From positions 359,304 through 423,303 of the forward strand of contig NZ_SZQL01000001.1 of the NCBI RefSeq assembly GCF_005233845.1: a DNA stretch of 64,000 bases, read 5' to 3'. Origin of the DNA: Ilyomonas limi. GTDB taxonomy: Bacteria > Bacteroidota > Bacteroidia > Chitinophagales > Chitinophagaceae. Positions 9,397 to 19,232 of this stretch are shown piece by piece. Below the pieces are notes generated by a model. The model was given only the letters and a program-made list of their open reading frames with translations. It was not told the origin of the DNA and did no database searches. How positions within the stretch are numbered: the stretch's first letter is position 1; the number at the start of each line of letters is the position of its first letter. The translations under genes and the position numbers were made by a program.

Positions 9397-10197
9397 CTAT
9401 TTCTTTTTATATACCCGCACATAATCTACATACATCTTCGCCGGTAGCTTACTGTCATCAATGGTTTGCCCCGGCCAATCGCCGCCCAGTGCAAAATTGA
9501 GCAGGATAAAAAATGGTTGATGAAACTCGGTGGTACTATTTACGCCGTTAGCAATATTCACCTCGTGAAACTTTGTTTTATCTATATACCAGCGGATGGA
9601 AGCAGCATCCCACTCCACAGCATATACATGGTAAGCAGATGGGGTAGAAGCAATGGTATCGCCCTTTTGTACATGGCCGTTATTATCCCAGTGCAGCGTA
9701 CCGTACATGAGGCTATCTGCATTAATATGCTCCATAATATCGGTTTCGCCGCAGGCAGGCCAGCCAACAGTTTCAACGTTAGAACCTAACATCCAGAACG
9801 CCGGCCAAAAGCCTTGTGCCACGGGTATTTTAATACGCGCTTCTACCCTGCCATACATAAATTCGTGCTTACCCTGCGTAGTCATTCTGGAGGAAGTATA
9901 ATGGTTAGATCCTACATCTTCTTTTTTGCCGGTTATTACGAGATTACCATCACTTACGGTAGCATTATCAGCCTGGTAATACTCTTGCTCATGGTTGCCC
10001 CAGCCTTGCCCGCCAACCTCAAAGTTCCAACTGGTAGTATCCACCGCATTGCCATTAAATTCATCAGACCATGCCAACTGGTAGCCCGGAATGTTACTGA
10101 CAGATGTAGTAGTTTTTGATAGGCTTTTGCAGGAAACAATGAAAAGAAAAGAAAGAAAGATGGCAAGTTGAAAGTAATCAATTGAAGGTTTTTTCAT
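9397..10197 (-). CDS. GH16 beta-glucanase (laminarinase-type) lipoprotein
   Basis: The 266-residue protein starts with a lipoprotein signal, with lipobox FIVSC giving a lipidated Cys at residue 23. The catalytic domain covers residues ~38-266, with LAWSDEFNG near its start and the GH16 active-site motif GETDIMEH, in which E151 is the expected nucleophile, D153 the assisting acid and E156 the acid/base. The family hydrolyses beta-1,3 or beta-1,3/1,4 glucans. Single-domain size is normal. It is likely on the outer membrane surface or facing the periplasm. It is followed on the same strand by no close gene; the MFS gene at 10285 lies upstream. Confidence 0.93.
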   Translation of the reverse strand: MKKPSIDYFQLAIFLSFLFIVSCKSLSKTTTSVSNIPGYQLAWSDEFNGNAVDTTSWNFEVGGQGWGNHEQEYYQADNATVSDGNLVITGKKEDVGSNHYTSSRMTTQGKHEFMYGRVEARIKIPVAQGFWPAFWMLGSNVETVGWPACGETDIMEHINADSLMYGTLHWDNNGHVQKGDTIASTPSAYHVYAVEWDAASIRWYIDKTKFHEVNIANGVNSTTEFHQPFFILLNFALGGDWPGQTIDDSKLPAKMYVDYVRVYKKK

Positions 10198-10284
10198 GAT
10201 GATAAATAATTAGTGGATAATAGTGCAGTAGTACAAACCGGCTCAGCTAAACAAGATAAAGATAATCCGTAAAGTAGTAAGTAG

Positions 10285-11499
10285 TTAACCAGGCATTTCT
10301 CTTTGCAACCAATTACCCAGCAACGAAAAAGCAACAGATGTGAAGAGGCATATAGCTGCCAGCATCCACCACACCATATTGTAGCCATTATCTTCTGCTA
10401 ACTGGCTGCCAAAAATGGGTGCTGTAATTTGTGCAATGCTCCACGCCATCGCATATATGGCAGCATATTGCCCGCGGTTGGCTTCGGTAGTGCGGCTTAT
10501 CCAAAAAGAATTCATAAACGGCATGGCAAATATTTCGCCCAGCGTAATAATAAACATAGATAACACTGCCGTCCATGCTGTAGGTGGCAACAGGTTAAGT
10601 GCGGCATAAGCAACGCCTATGAGGAACACGCCTGCACGGATAAAAGTAATTAATGGTTTGGTGCCTTCGAGCGAGTACACCAATATCATTTCGATAAGCA
10701 CAATGATGACACCATTGAGTGCCATGAGGATGCCTATAAATTGCTCATTAAAATGCCATTCTGATTTGTAGAAAACCGGTAGAATGGTAAATATGTGAAA
10801 GAAACTATAAGCCAGTAAAATAGTTAATGCAATAAACACGAGATACACTTTATCTCTGTAAGCGGGCTTAAGAATAATGGGTTCCTTCGTGTTGTTATTC
10901 CTCGAGCCGCTCTTTACATAAGGCAACAGCTTAAGCAGTAAAAATGCGGCTGCGATATTGGTACAGCCATCTACCCAAAACAGCAAATGATAATTGGCCG
11001 AAGCAAGAAATCCACCCAAAGCGCCGCCTACTGCCCAGCCTAAATTAATAGCCAGCCGGTTGAGCGAAAACGACCTTGTTACATTCTCAGGACTGCTGTA
11101 AAAAGCCACTGCGGTTGCATTGGCAGGGCGGAACGATTCGTTGCAAACCGAGAGTATAAAGGTGCCGATGCACAGTGAGAGGTATGTGTGCAGGTAGCCG
11201 GTAATGATAAACATAATACCACCTAGCAATAGTGCTGCAACCTGCTGCGGATAAAAGCCAAATTTATCGGTGATTCTGCCGCCGATAAAAGCACCCACAA
11301 TAGCACCAAAGCCAAACAAACCCATTACAAAACCTGCCTGCGTAAGACTGAAGTGCAGTGCCTGTGTGCAGTAGATGGTCATAAAAGGTATCACCATCGT
11401 TCCGCTACGGTTAATAAGCATCACTGCCGATAAATACCAGGTGTGCAGCGATAAGCCGGTATAAGCGTTTTTATATAATCGGAGCGTTGCAGTAAGCAT
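10285..11499 (-). CDS. MFS transporter
   Basis: The 404-residue protein has about twelve hydrophobic segments in a typical 6+6 arrangement. The loop after the second helix has GGRITDKFGFYPQQ, a good match to the MFS G-x-L-a-D-R-x-G-R signature. The length fits a drug/H+ antiporter or sugar-type permease, but the substrate is not predictable. It lies 87 bases upstream of the GH16 gene on the same strand, so co-transcription is possible and export or uptake of a glucan breakdown product can be imagined, but not shown. Confidence 0.88.
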   Translation of the reverse strand: MLTATLRLYKNAYTGLSLHTWYLSAVMLINRSGTMVIPFMTIYCTQALHFSLTQAGFVMGLFGFGAIVGAFIGGRITDKFGFYPQQVAALLLGGIMFIITGYLHTYLSLCIGTFILSVCNESFRPANATAVAFYSSPENVTRSFSLNRLAINLGWAVGGALGGFLASANYHLLFWVDGCTNIAAAFLLLKLLPYVKSGSRNNNTKEPIILKPAYRDKVYLVFIALTILLAYSFFHIFTILPVFYKSEWHFNEQFIGILMALNGVIIVLIEMILVYSLEGTKPLITFIRAGVFLIGVAYAALNLLPPTAWTAVLSMFIITLGEIFAMPFMNSFWISRTTEANRGQYAAIYAMAWSIAQITAPIFGSQLAEDNGYNMVWWMLAAICLFTSVAFSLLGNWLQREMPG

Positions 11500-11777
11500 A
11501 GTTGGACTACGAAATTAAATGAAAAGTATTGCTGCCACAGAGATTGTGATATATGGCTGTAAGGGCTTTAAAACTAATAGATATTTTTGTGGAACGAACC
11601 GAATGCTACAATTAAGCAGTTGGTGTAGGCTATGATGATATAAGTGCCATCACTCCCGTAAATATTTGTACGTGCCTGAGTTTTTAAGTGGGTACGTTAG
11701 TTTTAAACCACAGCATAAAAGAAGTTTGATAACAGAGGAGCACAGCGATAGCTTATATCAGTTTAATTAAAAAAACA

Positions 11778-12833
11778 TCAGGCAATATCATGATTTAAAA
11801 TAGGTGCCAATGCTTTCTTTACAGCCGGTGCTACTACTGTTCCAAACAACTCGATGGAACGCATCATTTGTTGGTGCGGCATAGTGCCTACACTCATTTG
11901 CGCAAGAAAGCGCGTGTGCCCAAACAATTCATGCTCGTATAATATTTTATCAATCACCTGCTGGGGGCTGCCAACGAGCAACGAGCCCTGCTCACTGCGC
12001 ATATAATCAAATTGTTGCCGCGTGGTAGGCGGCCAGCCGCGCTCTTTACCAATCCTGCTCATCATTTGTGCATACGAAGGAAAAAACAGGTCGGCTGCCT
12101 GCTGCGAAGTATTGGCAATAAAGGTATGTGAGTTGATGCCCAACTGAAGTTTGGAGCTATCATGTCCTGATTTTGCATACGCATCGCGGTACAACTTTGT
12201 ATGTGGCGCAAAATGCCTTGGGCTGCCGCCAATGATAGCCAATGCCATTGGCAGCCCCAGCGTGCCTGCGCGTACAATGGACTCTGGTGTGCCGCCTACT
12301 GCAATCCAAATAGGAATCTTATCTTGGTAAGGTCTTGGATAAATACCGAGGTTATTGATGGGTGAGCGGTGCTTGCCTTTCCAGGTAACAAATTCACCTT
12401 CGTTGAGTTGCATGAGTAATTCCAGCTTTTCGGCAAACAAGGTGTCGTAATCCTTCAGGTCATAGCCAAACAAGGGAAACGATTCAATAAACGAACCTCT
12501 GCCTGCCATTATCTCTGCTCGTCCACCCGAAATCAGATCAACTGTTGCAAACTGTTGGAATACCCGCACCGGATCATCGGAACTTAATACGGTAACGGCG
12601 CTGCTGAGTTTTATCTTTTTGGTTTTTTCAGCGGCAGCACCCAATACTACCGCGGGCGCCGATATTAAGTATTCTGCACGATGATGCTCGCCCACAGCAA
12701 ACACATCCAATCCTAATTCATCTGCCAGTGCTATTTCTTCCATCAGGTTGCGCATCCGCTGGTAGCCGCTTATTTGTTCGCCGGTCACTGCATCAGGCGT
12801 TACTTCCACGAATGTATAAATACCTAATTGCAT
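11778..12833 (-). CDS. Luciferase-like (LLM class) flavin-dependent monooxygenase
   Basis: The 351-residue protein shows the bacterial luciferase-like TIM-barrel pattern: [25 protein letters not shown] near residue 45, [39 protein letters not shown], and [13 protein letters not shown]. It is expected to use reduced FMN on an unknown substrate. Cytosolic; there is no signal peptide. The upstream gene on this strand ends at 13063, separated by a long palindrome, so it is probably transcribed alone. Confidence 0.92.
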   Translation of the reverse strand: MQLGIYTFVEVTPDAVTGEQISGYQRMRNLMEEIALADELGLDVFAVGEHHRAEYLISAPAVVLGAAAEKTKKIKLSSAVTVLSSDDPVRVFQQFATVDLISGGRAEIMAGRGSFIESFPLFGYDLKDYDTLFAEKLELLMQLNEGEFVTWKGKHRSPINNLGIYPRPYQDKIPIWIAVGGTPESIVRAGTLGLPMALAIIGGSPRHFAPHTKLYRDAYAKSGHDSSKLQLGINSHTFIANTSQQAADLFFPSYAQMMSRIGKERGWPPTTRQQFDYMRSEQGSLLVGSPQQVIDKILYEHELFGHTRFLAQMSVGTMPHQQMMRSIELFGTVVAPAVKKALAPILNHDIA

Positions 12834-12931
12834 ACTTAAAAATTGTATTTGAAATTTGCTAAAACAAGTTCAGCATACACCATAAACAATGCCGGGAGTT
12901 ATACAACATCCATCAGCAATCATTCTATACA

Positions 12932-12985
12932 ATATCATGTAAAAGGTTCCAAATTTTAAAGAGTTTGGAACCTTTTACATGATAT
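12932..12985. repeat. Perfect 22-bp inverted repeat
   Basis: The arms 12932-12953 and 12964-12985 are perfect reverse complements around a 10-base loop; as RNA the stem can extend inward by A-U and G-U pairs. It contains the motif AAAAGGTTCC. No T-tract follows on either strand, so it is not a textbook terminator. It lies between two minus-strand genes and may end or process the transcript of the FAD oxidase at 13063, or be a small mobile or REP-like element. Confidence 0.85.
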
Positions 12986-13062
12986 AGAAGCCTCTTCATG
13001 CACTTTCATTCCTTTTCATGTCTTAGTAGTTTAAGAAATGGTACAAGCAGTTTTACTGCCTT

Positions 13063-14406
13063 CTATCCACCATACAACTTCTCCTCCAAAAATGCATTCC
13101 TGAACTTTCCCTGTGGATCATATCTGGCAACTAATTGTTTAAAATCAGCCAGCTTTTCATACCGGGAATCTAACACATCTGCAGGCATGGTAAAGAGCTT
13201 ACCCCAGTGCGGTTTGGCATTAAAAGGCGCTAATGCTTTTTCTATCTGCGGCAGCAATTTGCTCACTGCATCCCACTCCTGTTTCCAGGTGAAGTGGAGC
13301 GTAACTGAGTCCTGCTGGTAGCAGGGACTCATCCACAAATCATCTGCAGCAATGGTGCGTATTTCGGAGATAAACAGGTGCGGGCTGATAGCTTTACCCA
13401 ATTGTTGTATAGCCATAATCGCCTCCGTTGCATGTTGGTGCGGAACAAAATATTCGCTTTGCAATTCTTTACCGCTGCTGGGCGTAAAGCCCATTTTAAA
13501 ATGTGGCAAACGCTCGTACCACGCGCCCGGCACGCCCATTTGCTCAGTGCAGTTTTCGGCAGATAAAGCTATTATCGGGTGTACATTTTTAGTAGCAGGT
13601 ATTGCACCAAAAAAGTCCGCTTTCGCACTGCTGTTTGCAGCATCATCCACCCGGCTTTTAATCCACACTTCATTGATGCTGTCTGTTGTCCAATCGGTAA
13701 ACAAGCTTACACTATAACCCGCGCCTACAATGGCATCAAAATGCTGTTGCAGTTGTTGCATGGGGAGGTTTTCATATACATATTGCCGCATCATAAATGC
13801 AGGCTGTATAGCAAGCGTTACCTTGGTTATTACGCCCAACGCACCAAGCCCCACTACGGCTGCATTAAAAATATCTCCATCCTTTTTTGAAAGATGCACT
13901 ATACTGCCATCTGCCAGTACCATTTCCAACCCGCTTACTGCAGTAGAAAGGTTGCCATTCTTTACGCCCGAGCCATGCGTAGCAGTAGTAATAGCGCCGG
14001 CAACAGAAATATGCGGCAGCGATGCCAGGTTGTGCAAGGCAAAACCCTGATCGTTCAGCCAGGGACTTAACTCGCCGTATTTAATGCCTGCTTCCACTGT
14101 TACGGTATGTGCATCTTTATCAAGCGATAGTATTTTATTCATCTTTCGCGATGAAATAAATAAGTGCTTACTATCTGCAATCCGGTTAAAACAATGCTTT
14201 GTACCCAGCACCTTCAGCTTGCTGTGTGCTGTTACGGCCTGCTGCACTGCTGCTACCGATTCGGGGTAACTTATGTTGTTGGTGCTGTATTCAATATTGC
14301 CCGACCAATTCATCAGTGTTTCATCCTGTGCAAAATCTTTTATGGGCAAAATAAGTGGTGCTGCCATCAGTGTAGAAGATAATTTTATAAATGTTCGTTT
14401 GTTCAT
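13063..14406 (-). CDS. FAD-binding alditol/aldonolactone oxidase-like protein
   Basis: The 447-residue protein begins MNKRTFIKLSS, a Tat-like signal with KR in place of RR, then a hydrophobic stretch. The FAD-binding PCMH-type domain follows: SYPESVAAVQQAV, LKVLGTKHCFN, VTVEAGIKYGELSPWL, LASLPHISVAGAITTATHGSG. The C-terminal half matches the D-arabinono-1,4-lactone oxidase type, including the conserved HWGK near residue 404. Relatives are xylitol/alditol oxidases and gulonolactone oxidases; which sugar alcohol or lactone is used is unknown. Tat export would fit a flavoprotein folded in the cytoplasm. Confidence 0.9.
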   Translation of the reverse strand: MNKRTFIKLSSTLMAAPLILPIKDFAQDETLMNWSGNIEYSTNNISYPESVAAVQQAVTAHSKLKVLGTKHCFNRIADSKHLFISSRKMNKILSLDKDAHTVTVEAGIKYGELSPWLNDQGFALHNLASLPHISVAGAITTATHGSGVKNGNLSTAVSGLEMVLADGSIVHLSKKDGDIFNAAVVGLGALGVITKVTLAIQPAFMMRQYVYENLPMQQLQQHFDAIVGAGYSVSLFTDWTTDSINEVWIKSRVDDAANSSAKADFFGAIPATKNVHPIIALSAENCTEQMGVPGAWYERLPHFKMGFTPSSGKELQSEYFVPHQHATEAIMAIQQLGKAISPHLFISEIRTIAADDLWMSPCYQQDSVTLHFTWKQEWDAVSKLLPQIEKALAPFNAKPHWGKLFTMPADVLDSRYEKLADFKQLVARYDPQGKFRNAFLEEKLYGG

Positions 14407-14834
14407 AAACAGGGTACTAAAGTAGTTTGTAAATTGGGTAATGTTGTTGGTTTTTATTTAGAAGCTATTTAAAATTATCATGTTGAAAGTTAGTCGTCAT
14501 GCCGGGGAACCGAGGCATTTTTACATTCCGGGCTCGTCATCGTTGCAACGTTTATCAGTGTGAGTGCCCGCCTCCCCTTAGTCGAAATTACGAAGCATGA
14601 ATGTAAAAACTAAACATTGTAAACAACACCGTATTGCGATGATAAAGATATTGCTTTACCTGCTGATATTCATTTCAGCTTATCAATACAATATTTACTA
14701 CTCTTTATATCACTACTATAATGCTGAGGCAATATGCTTATGAAATTGCAACAACCAATTTCTGTGAATTTTTTGCGGTGAACGATATTTTATTACATTG
14801 CCTGCAAATTAAACGCTGCTTCTTGTCTGCCGAT
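14407..14834. other. Divergent intergenic region between FAD oxidase and sigma factor
   Basis: About 430 bases with promoters expected in both directions. It includes a stretch at about 14500-14600 with the words TCATGCCGGGGAACC and GAAGCATGAATG, which look like a decayed dispersed intergenic repeat. No RNA or protein gene was recognised. Confidence 0.35.
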
Positions 14835-15377
14835 ATGATTGCTGGTTTGAAATCAGGGGATTCATTCATCTTCGAAGAATTGTTTCATACACATTATGAA
14901 ATGGTATATCGCTACGTGCTCAAAAAAACAAAATGCGAATACATAGCAGAAGAAACCACGCAGCTCACTTTTATCAAGCTGTGGCAATACCGCAAAAGTC
15001 TTAATGAAGCAATTACTTTCGAAACGCAACTGTTTCGCATTGTTAGAACTACCATAATAGATCTGCTGAAGAAGCAACAAACGCAAAGCAAGCTTGCTGC
15101 TAATGCCGATAATAATCCGGTATCGTTTACAAACACTGTATGGGAATCAGTAACCGCGCAAGAGCTAAAAGGACGCCTGATGCTCCGTATGGAAGCCATG
15201 CCGGCAGTAAGAAAAAAAGTATTTCAAATGAGCCGTTTGCAGGACAGAAGTAATAAGGAAATAGCAGCCGAGCTCTCCATATCCGTGAAAGCAGTAGAGT
15301 TTCATATTACCAAAGCACTCAAATACCTGAAGCAAATTCTTACATTGCTTACCACTTTATGCTTTCATTTATTTTAA
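14835..15377 (+). CDS. ECF-type RNA polymerase sigma factor
   Basis: The start at 14835 (MIAGLKSGDSF) gives 180 residues, the usual size for Bacteroidota ECF sigma factors; an upstream in-frame ATG at 14721 adds 38 atypical residues. Region 2 is seen in FEELFHTHYEMVYRYVLKK and AEETTQLTFIKLWQYR. Region 4 is seen in MEAMPAVRKKVFQMSR, SNKEIAAELSISVKAVEFH and ALKYLK, a helix-turn-helix for the -35 region. In this phylum such sigma factors pair with a FecR anti-sigma and a SusC transporter. The FecR gene at 17873 is on the same strand, but a phospholipase gene on the opposite strand separates the two. Confidence 0.92.
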   Translation: MIAGLKSGDSFIFEELFHTHYEMVYRYVLKKTKCEYIAEETTQLTFIKLWQYRKSLNEAITFETQLFRIVRTTIIDLLKKQQTQSKLAANADNNPVSFTNTVWESVTAQELKGRLMLRMEAMPAVRKKVFQMSRLQDRSNKEIAAELSISVKAVEFHITKALKYLKQILTLLTTLCFHLF

Positions 15378-15583
15378 TTCCGGTTTCAACCAGGCGGACA
15401 AAGTTCTTTTTCGGTAACCATCTGACAACTGTTGTCTCTGGCAGTACTAACGTTTTATAGGAAAATGACAACGCTGTAGCCAGCGTATTTCTTGAGCGGA
15501 CAATTTATCAATGCTGGTCTGTCTAATTTTAAACACTGCAATGCTCATTGTCCAATAAGAAGAAAAAGTGGAGAAAAAATCCA

Positions 15584-17719
15584 TTAAATAGAAGCAGCCA
15601 TTGCCGGATCACTGATGCTGTGTTTGCCTGTTTCTACCCTGCCTGCAAAGCGGCGTAAATATCCTTCTCCCGCTTTCACAGAGAAATCGTACCAGTTGCC
15701 GCTCCTCGCCAGCAGCCAGCTCTTTTTTATTATTTTTCCGGGAGCGAGCTGAGCTGACCAGGGACCGCCGTATTCGTACACACCAGATTCAATTGTTGCA
15801 GCTATTGCCCCATTATTTTGATTATGTATTGTAACGGATATGCCCGCTTTGCTATGGTCGTACTGAATGGTAATTTCCGGCTCCTGCAATTGAGCATTTC
15901 CTGAAAATTTTTGAAAATAACCATTTGCTCCAAACACTTCCAGATCATACTTACCACCGTTTTCTGCCAGGTTCCAGGTATCGTCAAGCCATTTACCGGC
16001 TTCTATGGTATAACGCCTGGGAATACGGTCGAGGTGATACATATCGTACACATGATATACGGCACCGGCTTTTCCTTTATTTTCAAATTGAAGCCTGATT
16101 GTATTGTCCTGTTTTATTATCAGCGAATGGGTGTATAAACGGTAAGGAAGCGCTCTTGAAAAACGGCTTCCTTTTTCCTGGTAAAGCGGTGCAGGCGTTT
16201 GCGGAGCTTTTGCTTTCGGCAACTGTTTAGAAGCAGCATCAATCGAAGCATAGTTGGATGTATCTGGCATTGGGGGAAATACAGGATCATTTGGATGTTC
16301 AAAGTCAAAGGCAGTAGTAAGATCGCTGCTGACTGCCCGGTGCCACGGACTGATGGCAGGTACAGTAACGCCAAAACGCTTTTCGATAAACTGCGCCACC
16401 GAAGTATGATCGGCTACCTGCGAATCAACCCAGCCACCTTTGCTCCAGGGCGAAATAATGTACATAGGAACACGCGGTCCCATTCCCCAGGGACGTATAT
16501 CTCCGCTGATAGTATCCCGCTTATCGAGGTAGTCTCTTTTTGAAGCACTTTTATCGTTGTGAAAATACATGCCGGCCAGCTCAACTGTTGACTTTCCGGC
16601 AAGCGTACCATCTGTGTTATACGATGGCACTGCCGGTGCCGGAATATGATCAAAAAGTCCATCATTTTCATCGAAGGTCAGGAAGAAAACAGTTTTACTC
16701 CAAACTTCAGGATTGGAGGTAATTGCCGCTAACACCTGATGGGTAAAATTACTGCCACGATATGGGCTGGAAGGTGCACCCGGATGTTCCGAATCATTTT
16801 GAGAAGGCAATACCCAACTTACCTGTGGCAATGTATTATTTTTTACATCATTTGCCAGGTGCTCCAAAGACCAATGGCTCATTCCGTTTTTGTAAATGGC
16901 AGTATCTGGTTTTGCTGTACGGAAACTCTCAAATGCCAGGCAGCCATGCATAGCGCCGGTCCAGTTATCGTTTGGATTCTGGTAAATACGCCAGCTAATG
17001 CCGGCAGCTTCCAAAACATCGGGTATGGTTGCCCATTTAAACGAATTTCCTGCGTATGTATAACCCGGATCGGGGAGTTTGCCTTCTATCCAGCATCTAA
17101 GATTTACAGGCTCCGAGTCTTCATCGGTGCAGTTAATGCCGGCTGCCCGTTTTGCAGGATTAAAATTAGATCCTGAAAAAAATACAATTCTGTTGGGGTC
17201 TGTGCCGGAAGCTACCGAACAATGATAAGCATCACAAATAGTAAATGCCTCTGCAAGCGCGTATTGAAATGGTATCTCCTCTCTTGTGTAATACGCCATC
17301 GAATAAGGTGTCTTAAATTTAGGCCAGAAGCCATATTTTCCCTGGTTCCAGGCAGCCTGCGTATCCGGAAAATCGTGCGGGGTGCCATTAATGAGTGCGG
17401 CATTCGATGTTTTTCGATGGGCACGATAAGGAGCGATAATTTTTTCTCCACCTGACTGATAAAAAGCCCGCTCTCCACTTTCCAGCGGAATGGGAAAGCG
17501 ATCACCATAACCACGAACGCCTTTCATCGTTCCAAAATAATGGTCGAAGGAGCGGTTCTCCTGCATGAGTATAACAATGTGCTTTACATCCTCGATAGAC
17601 CTGGTAGCATTATGTGCATCTACCGCCAAAGCCTTTTCGATCAATGAGGGCCATATAAGCGATGCAATACCGGCTCCAGAAGACATTTTAATGAACTTTC
17701 GCCTGTTTAAATAACTCAT
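15584..17719 (-). CDS. Phosphocholine-type phospholipase C (Tat-exported)
   Basis: The 711-residue protein has a Tat signal with twin arginines at residues 6-7 (NRRKFIKMSS). The phosphoesterase domain (PF04185) shows VILMQENRSFDHYFG (54-60 core), GTPHDFPDTQ, SVASGTDPNR, VFFLTFDENDGLFDHIPAP and DHTSVAQFIEKRFG. The C-terminal part has two DUF756-type beta domains (about residues 520-615 and 615-700), as in non-haemolytic phosphocholine-specific phospholipases C and related acid phosphatases. It is expected to release phosphocholine or phosphoethanolamine from phospholipids outside the cytoplasm. It is transcribed opposite to the sigma factor and the FecR gene between which it lies. Confidence 0.92.
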   Translation of the reverse strand: MSYLNRRKFIKMSSGAGIASLIWPSLIEKALAVDAHNATRSIEDVKHIVILMQENRSFDHYFGTMKGVRGYGDRFPIPLESGERAFYQSGGEKIIAPYRAHRKTSNAALINGTPHDFPDTQAAWNQGKYGFWPKFKTPYSMAYYTREEIPFQYALAEAFTICDAYHCSVASGTDPNRIVFFSGSNFNPAKRAAGINCTDEDSEPVNLRCWIEGKLPDPGYTYAGNSFKWATIPDVLEAAGISWRIYQNPNDNWTGAMHGCLAFESFRTAKPDTAIYKNGMSHWSLEHLANDVKNNTLPQVSWVLPSQNDSEHPGAPSSPYRGSNFTHQVLAAITSNPEVWSKTVFFLTFDENDGLFDHIPAPAVPSYNTDGTLAGKSTVELAGMYFHNDKSASKRDYLDKRDTISGDIRPWGMGPRVPMYIISPWSKGGWVDSQVADHTSVAQFIEKRFGVTVPAISPWHRAVSSDLTTAFDFEHPNDPVFPPMPDTSNYASIDAASKQLPKAKAPQTPAPLYQEKGSRFSRALPYRLYTHSLIIKQDNTIRLQFENKGKAGAVYHVYDMYHLDRIPRRYTIEAGKWLDDTWNLAENGGKYDLEVFGANGYFQKFSGNAQLQEPEITIQYDHSKAGISVTIHNQNNGAIAATIESGVYEYGGPWSAQLAPGKIIKKSWLLARSGNWYDFSVKAGEGYLRRFAGRVETGKHSISDPAMAASI

Positions 17720-17872
17720 GAATAACTATGTTTTGATTTATTCCGCTCCGCTTAAAAAGAAAATCGCTATAATTATTGAAGCAACTCCGGCTAAAATTAA
17801 ATAAATTATTTTTTTACCCACTTAGGGTTGCTTTACTTTCAAACGTATAACTATATAATACATTCACATTGC

Positions 17873-18925
17873 ATGATAACAAAGGAACTGTTTAGCAGGT
17901 TTTTGCAAGGCGAATGTACAGAAGAAGAGCGCAGGCTGGTGGCTGGCTATTTAGAGGAGCATCCCGAAGCACTTGAACAACTGATGCCTGAAGAAGAATT
18001 TAGGAACACTGAAACGGAAGGCGAACTTACGCCCGAAGTAAAGGAAAGAATTGTAAAAAAAGTAAGCAGCAAAACATTTGGTGCTGCAAGCATGTATCAG
18101 ATTAGCAAACGATGGCTGGTTGCTGCATCTTTTATCTTACTGGTAGTCCTGGCGTGGAAGTTTATTATCAGGGATAATAGCCATTCGCCTGCAATCAGTA
18201 AACAAGCCATTCATCAGGATACTGTATGGAAGCAATTTGCTGCTGCAGCAACAGGCTTGCGTGTTGTATTGCCGGATAGTTCTTTGATAGAATTATCGCC
18301 CAACAGCACCATACAATACAATAACCTTTTTCAGGTGAATGGAAAACGCATGGTTTACCTGAGTGGAGAAGCTTATTTTAAAGTAGCAAAAGATAAAACA
18401 AAACCATTCATTGTTTATACCGGAGCTATTACTACTACGGCATTGGGCACTTCGTTTACCATACATGCTTATGACAATCGCAACATCATCAGCGTGTTTT
18501 TGCATACAGGAAAGGTGGTTGTACAATCAGCCGATTCGGTTAATAAAAAACTGGTAAAAGATATGTACCTGCTGCCCGGTGATGAATTGTTTTATAACAA
18601 ACAAACATACGTAGCCAGCGTTCATTCGCATAATGATAAAAAGCGGAATCTGGCCAAGAAAAACAGAGCTGAAAAGGAAATGGTGTATAAACCGGACTGG
18701 TATAAATTTAATGACCAGCAATTAGGCGAAGTGCTCGACCAGTTGAGCTTTTATTACCAGGTGAATATTGATTATAACGAAGCTGATATCAACAACTGTT
18801 ATATTACCGCACAATTCAGCAACAGCGATTCGCTGGATGCTATATTGCATGATATTGCATTGCTTAACCATTTAACGATTGATAAAAAGAATGACCAATA
18901 TATTATCAGAAAAGCAAAACAGTAA
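17873..18925 (+). CDS. FecR-type anti-sigma factor
   Basis: The start at 17873 (MITKELFSRFLQGECTEEER) gives 350 residues. Order of parts: an N-terminal cytoplasmic sigma-binding region (1-75), one membrane helix (RWLVAASFILLVVLAWKFII, about 85-104), the periplasmic FecR domain (LRVVLPDSSLIELSPNSTI, YLSGEAYFKV, TALGTSFTIHAY), and a DUF4974 domain (FNDQQLGEVLDQLSFYYQV, TAQFSNSDSLDAIL). It should hold the ECF sigma at 14835 and release it when the TonB-dependent SusC protein senses substrate. It is followed by SusC at 19233. Confidence 0.93.
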   Translation: MITKELFSRFLQGECTEEERRLVAGYLEEHPEALEQLMPEEEFRNTETEGELTPEVKERIVKKVSSKTFGAASMYQISKRWLVAASFILLVVLAWKFIIRDNSHSPAISKQAIHQDTVWKQFAAAATGLRVVLPDSSLIELSPNSTIQYNNLFQVNGKRMVYLSGEAYFKVAKDKTKPFIVYTGAITTTALGTSFTIHAYDNRNIISVFLHTGKVVVQSADSVNKKLVKDMYLLPGDELFYNKQTYVASVHSHNDKKRNLAKKNRAEKEMVYKPDWYKFNDQQLGEVLDQLSFYYQVNIDYNEADINNCYITAQFSNSDSLDAILHDIALLNHLTIDKKNDQYIIRKAKQ

Positions 18926-19232
18926 TACTATTTTAAGTAATCGGACGCAGTTCGTTTAAATGGCGAATAACACATAGCCCAGGGTGGAACTTGGGGTTAA
19001 CAAGAGCTGATACTGTCCAATTACTTACAACAATAAAGCTTAACAAACAGATTGCTTAAGTGTCATCAGGGTGCATAGTACAACACATCCCGATGCTGTT
19101 TTAAATAAAACACCGGATACAACAGGATTAATAATTAAATAATAATCAGGTAACGATAGATTATTGTTACAAACCACTGTACCCACAGGGGCAGCAATAC
19201 TTTTGCTCACTTTTTAAAACCAATGCTCAGCT
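18926..19232 (+). promoter_or_regulatory. Leader region of the SusC gene with a candidate -7 element
   Basis: This 307-base gap separates FecR from SusC. TACTTTTG at 19198-19205 matches the Bacteroidota -7 consensus TAnnTTTG and lies 27 bases before the SusC start. No good -33 TTTG was found at the usual spacing, which would fit use of an ECF sigma, but this is inference. Nothing else was recognised in the gap. Confidence 0.4.
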
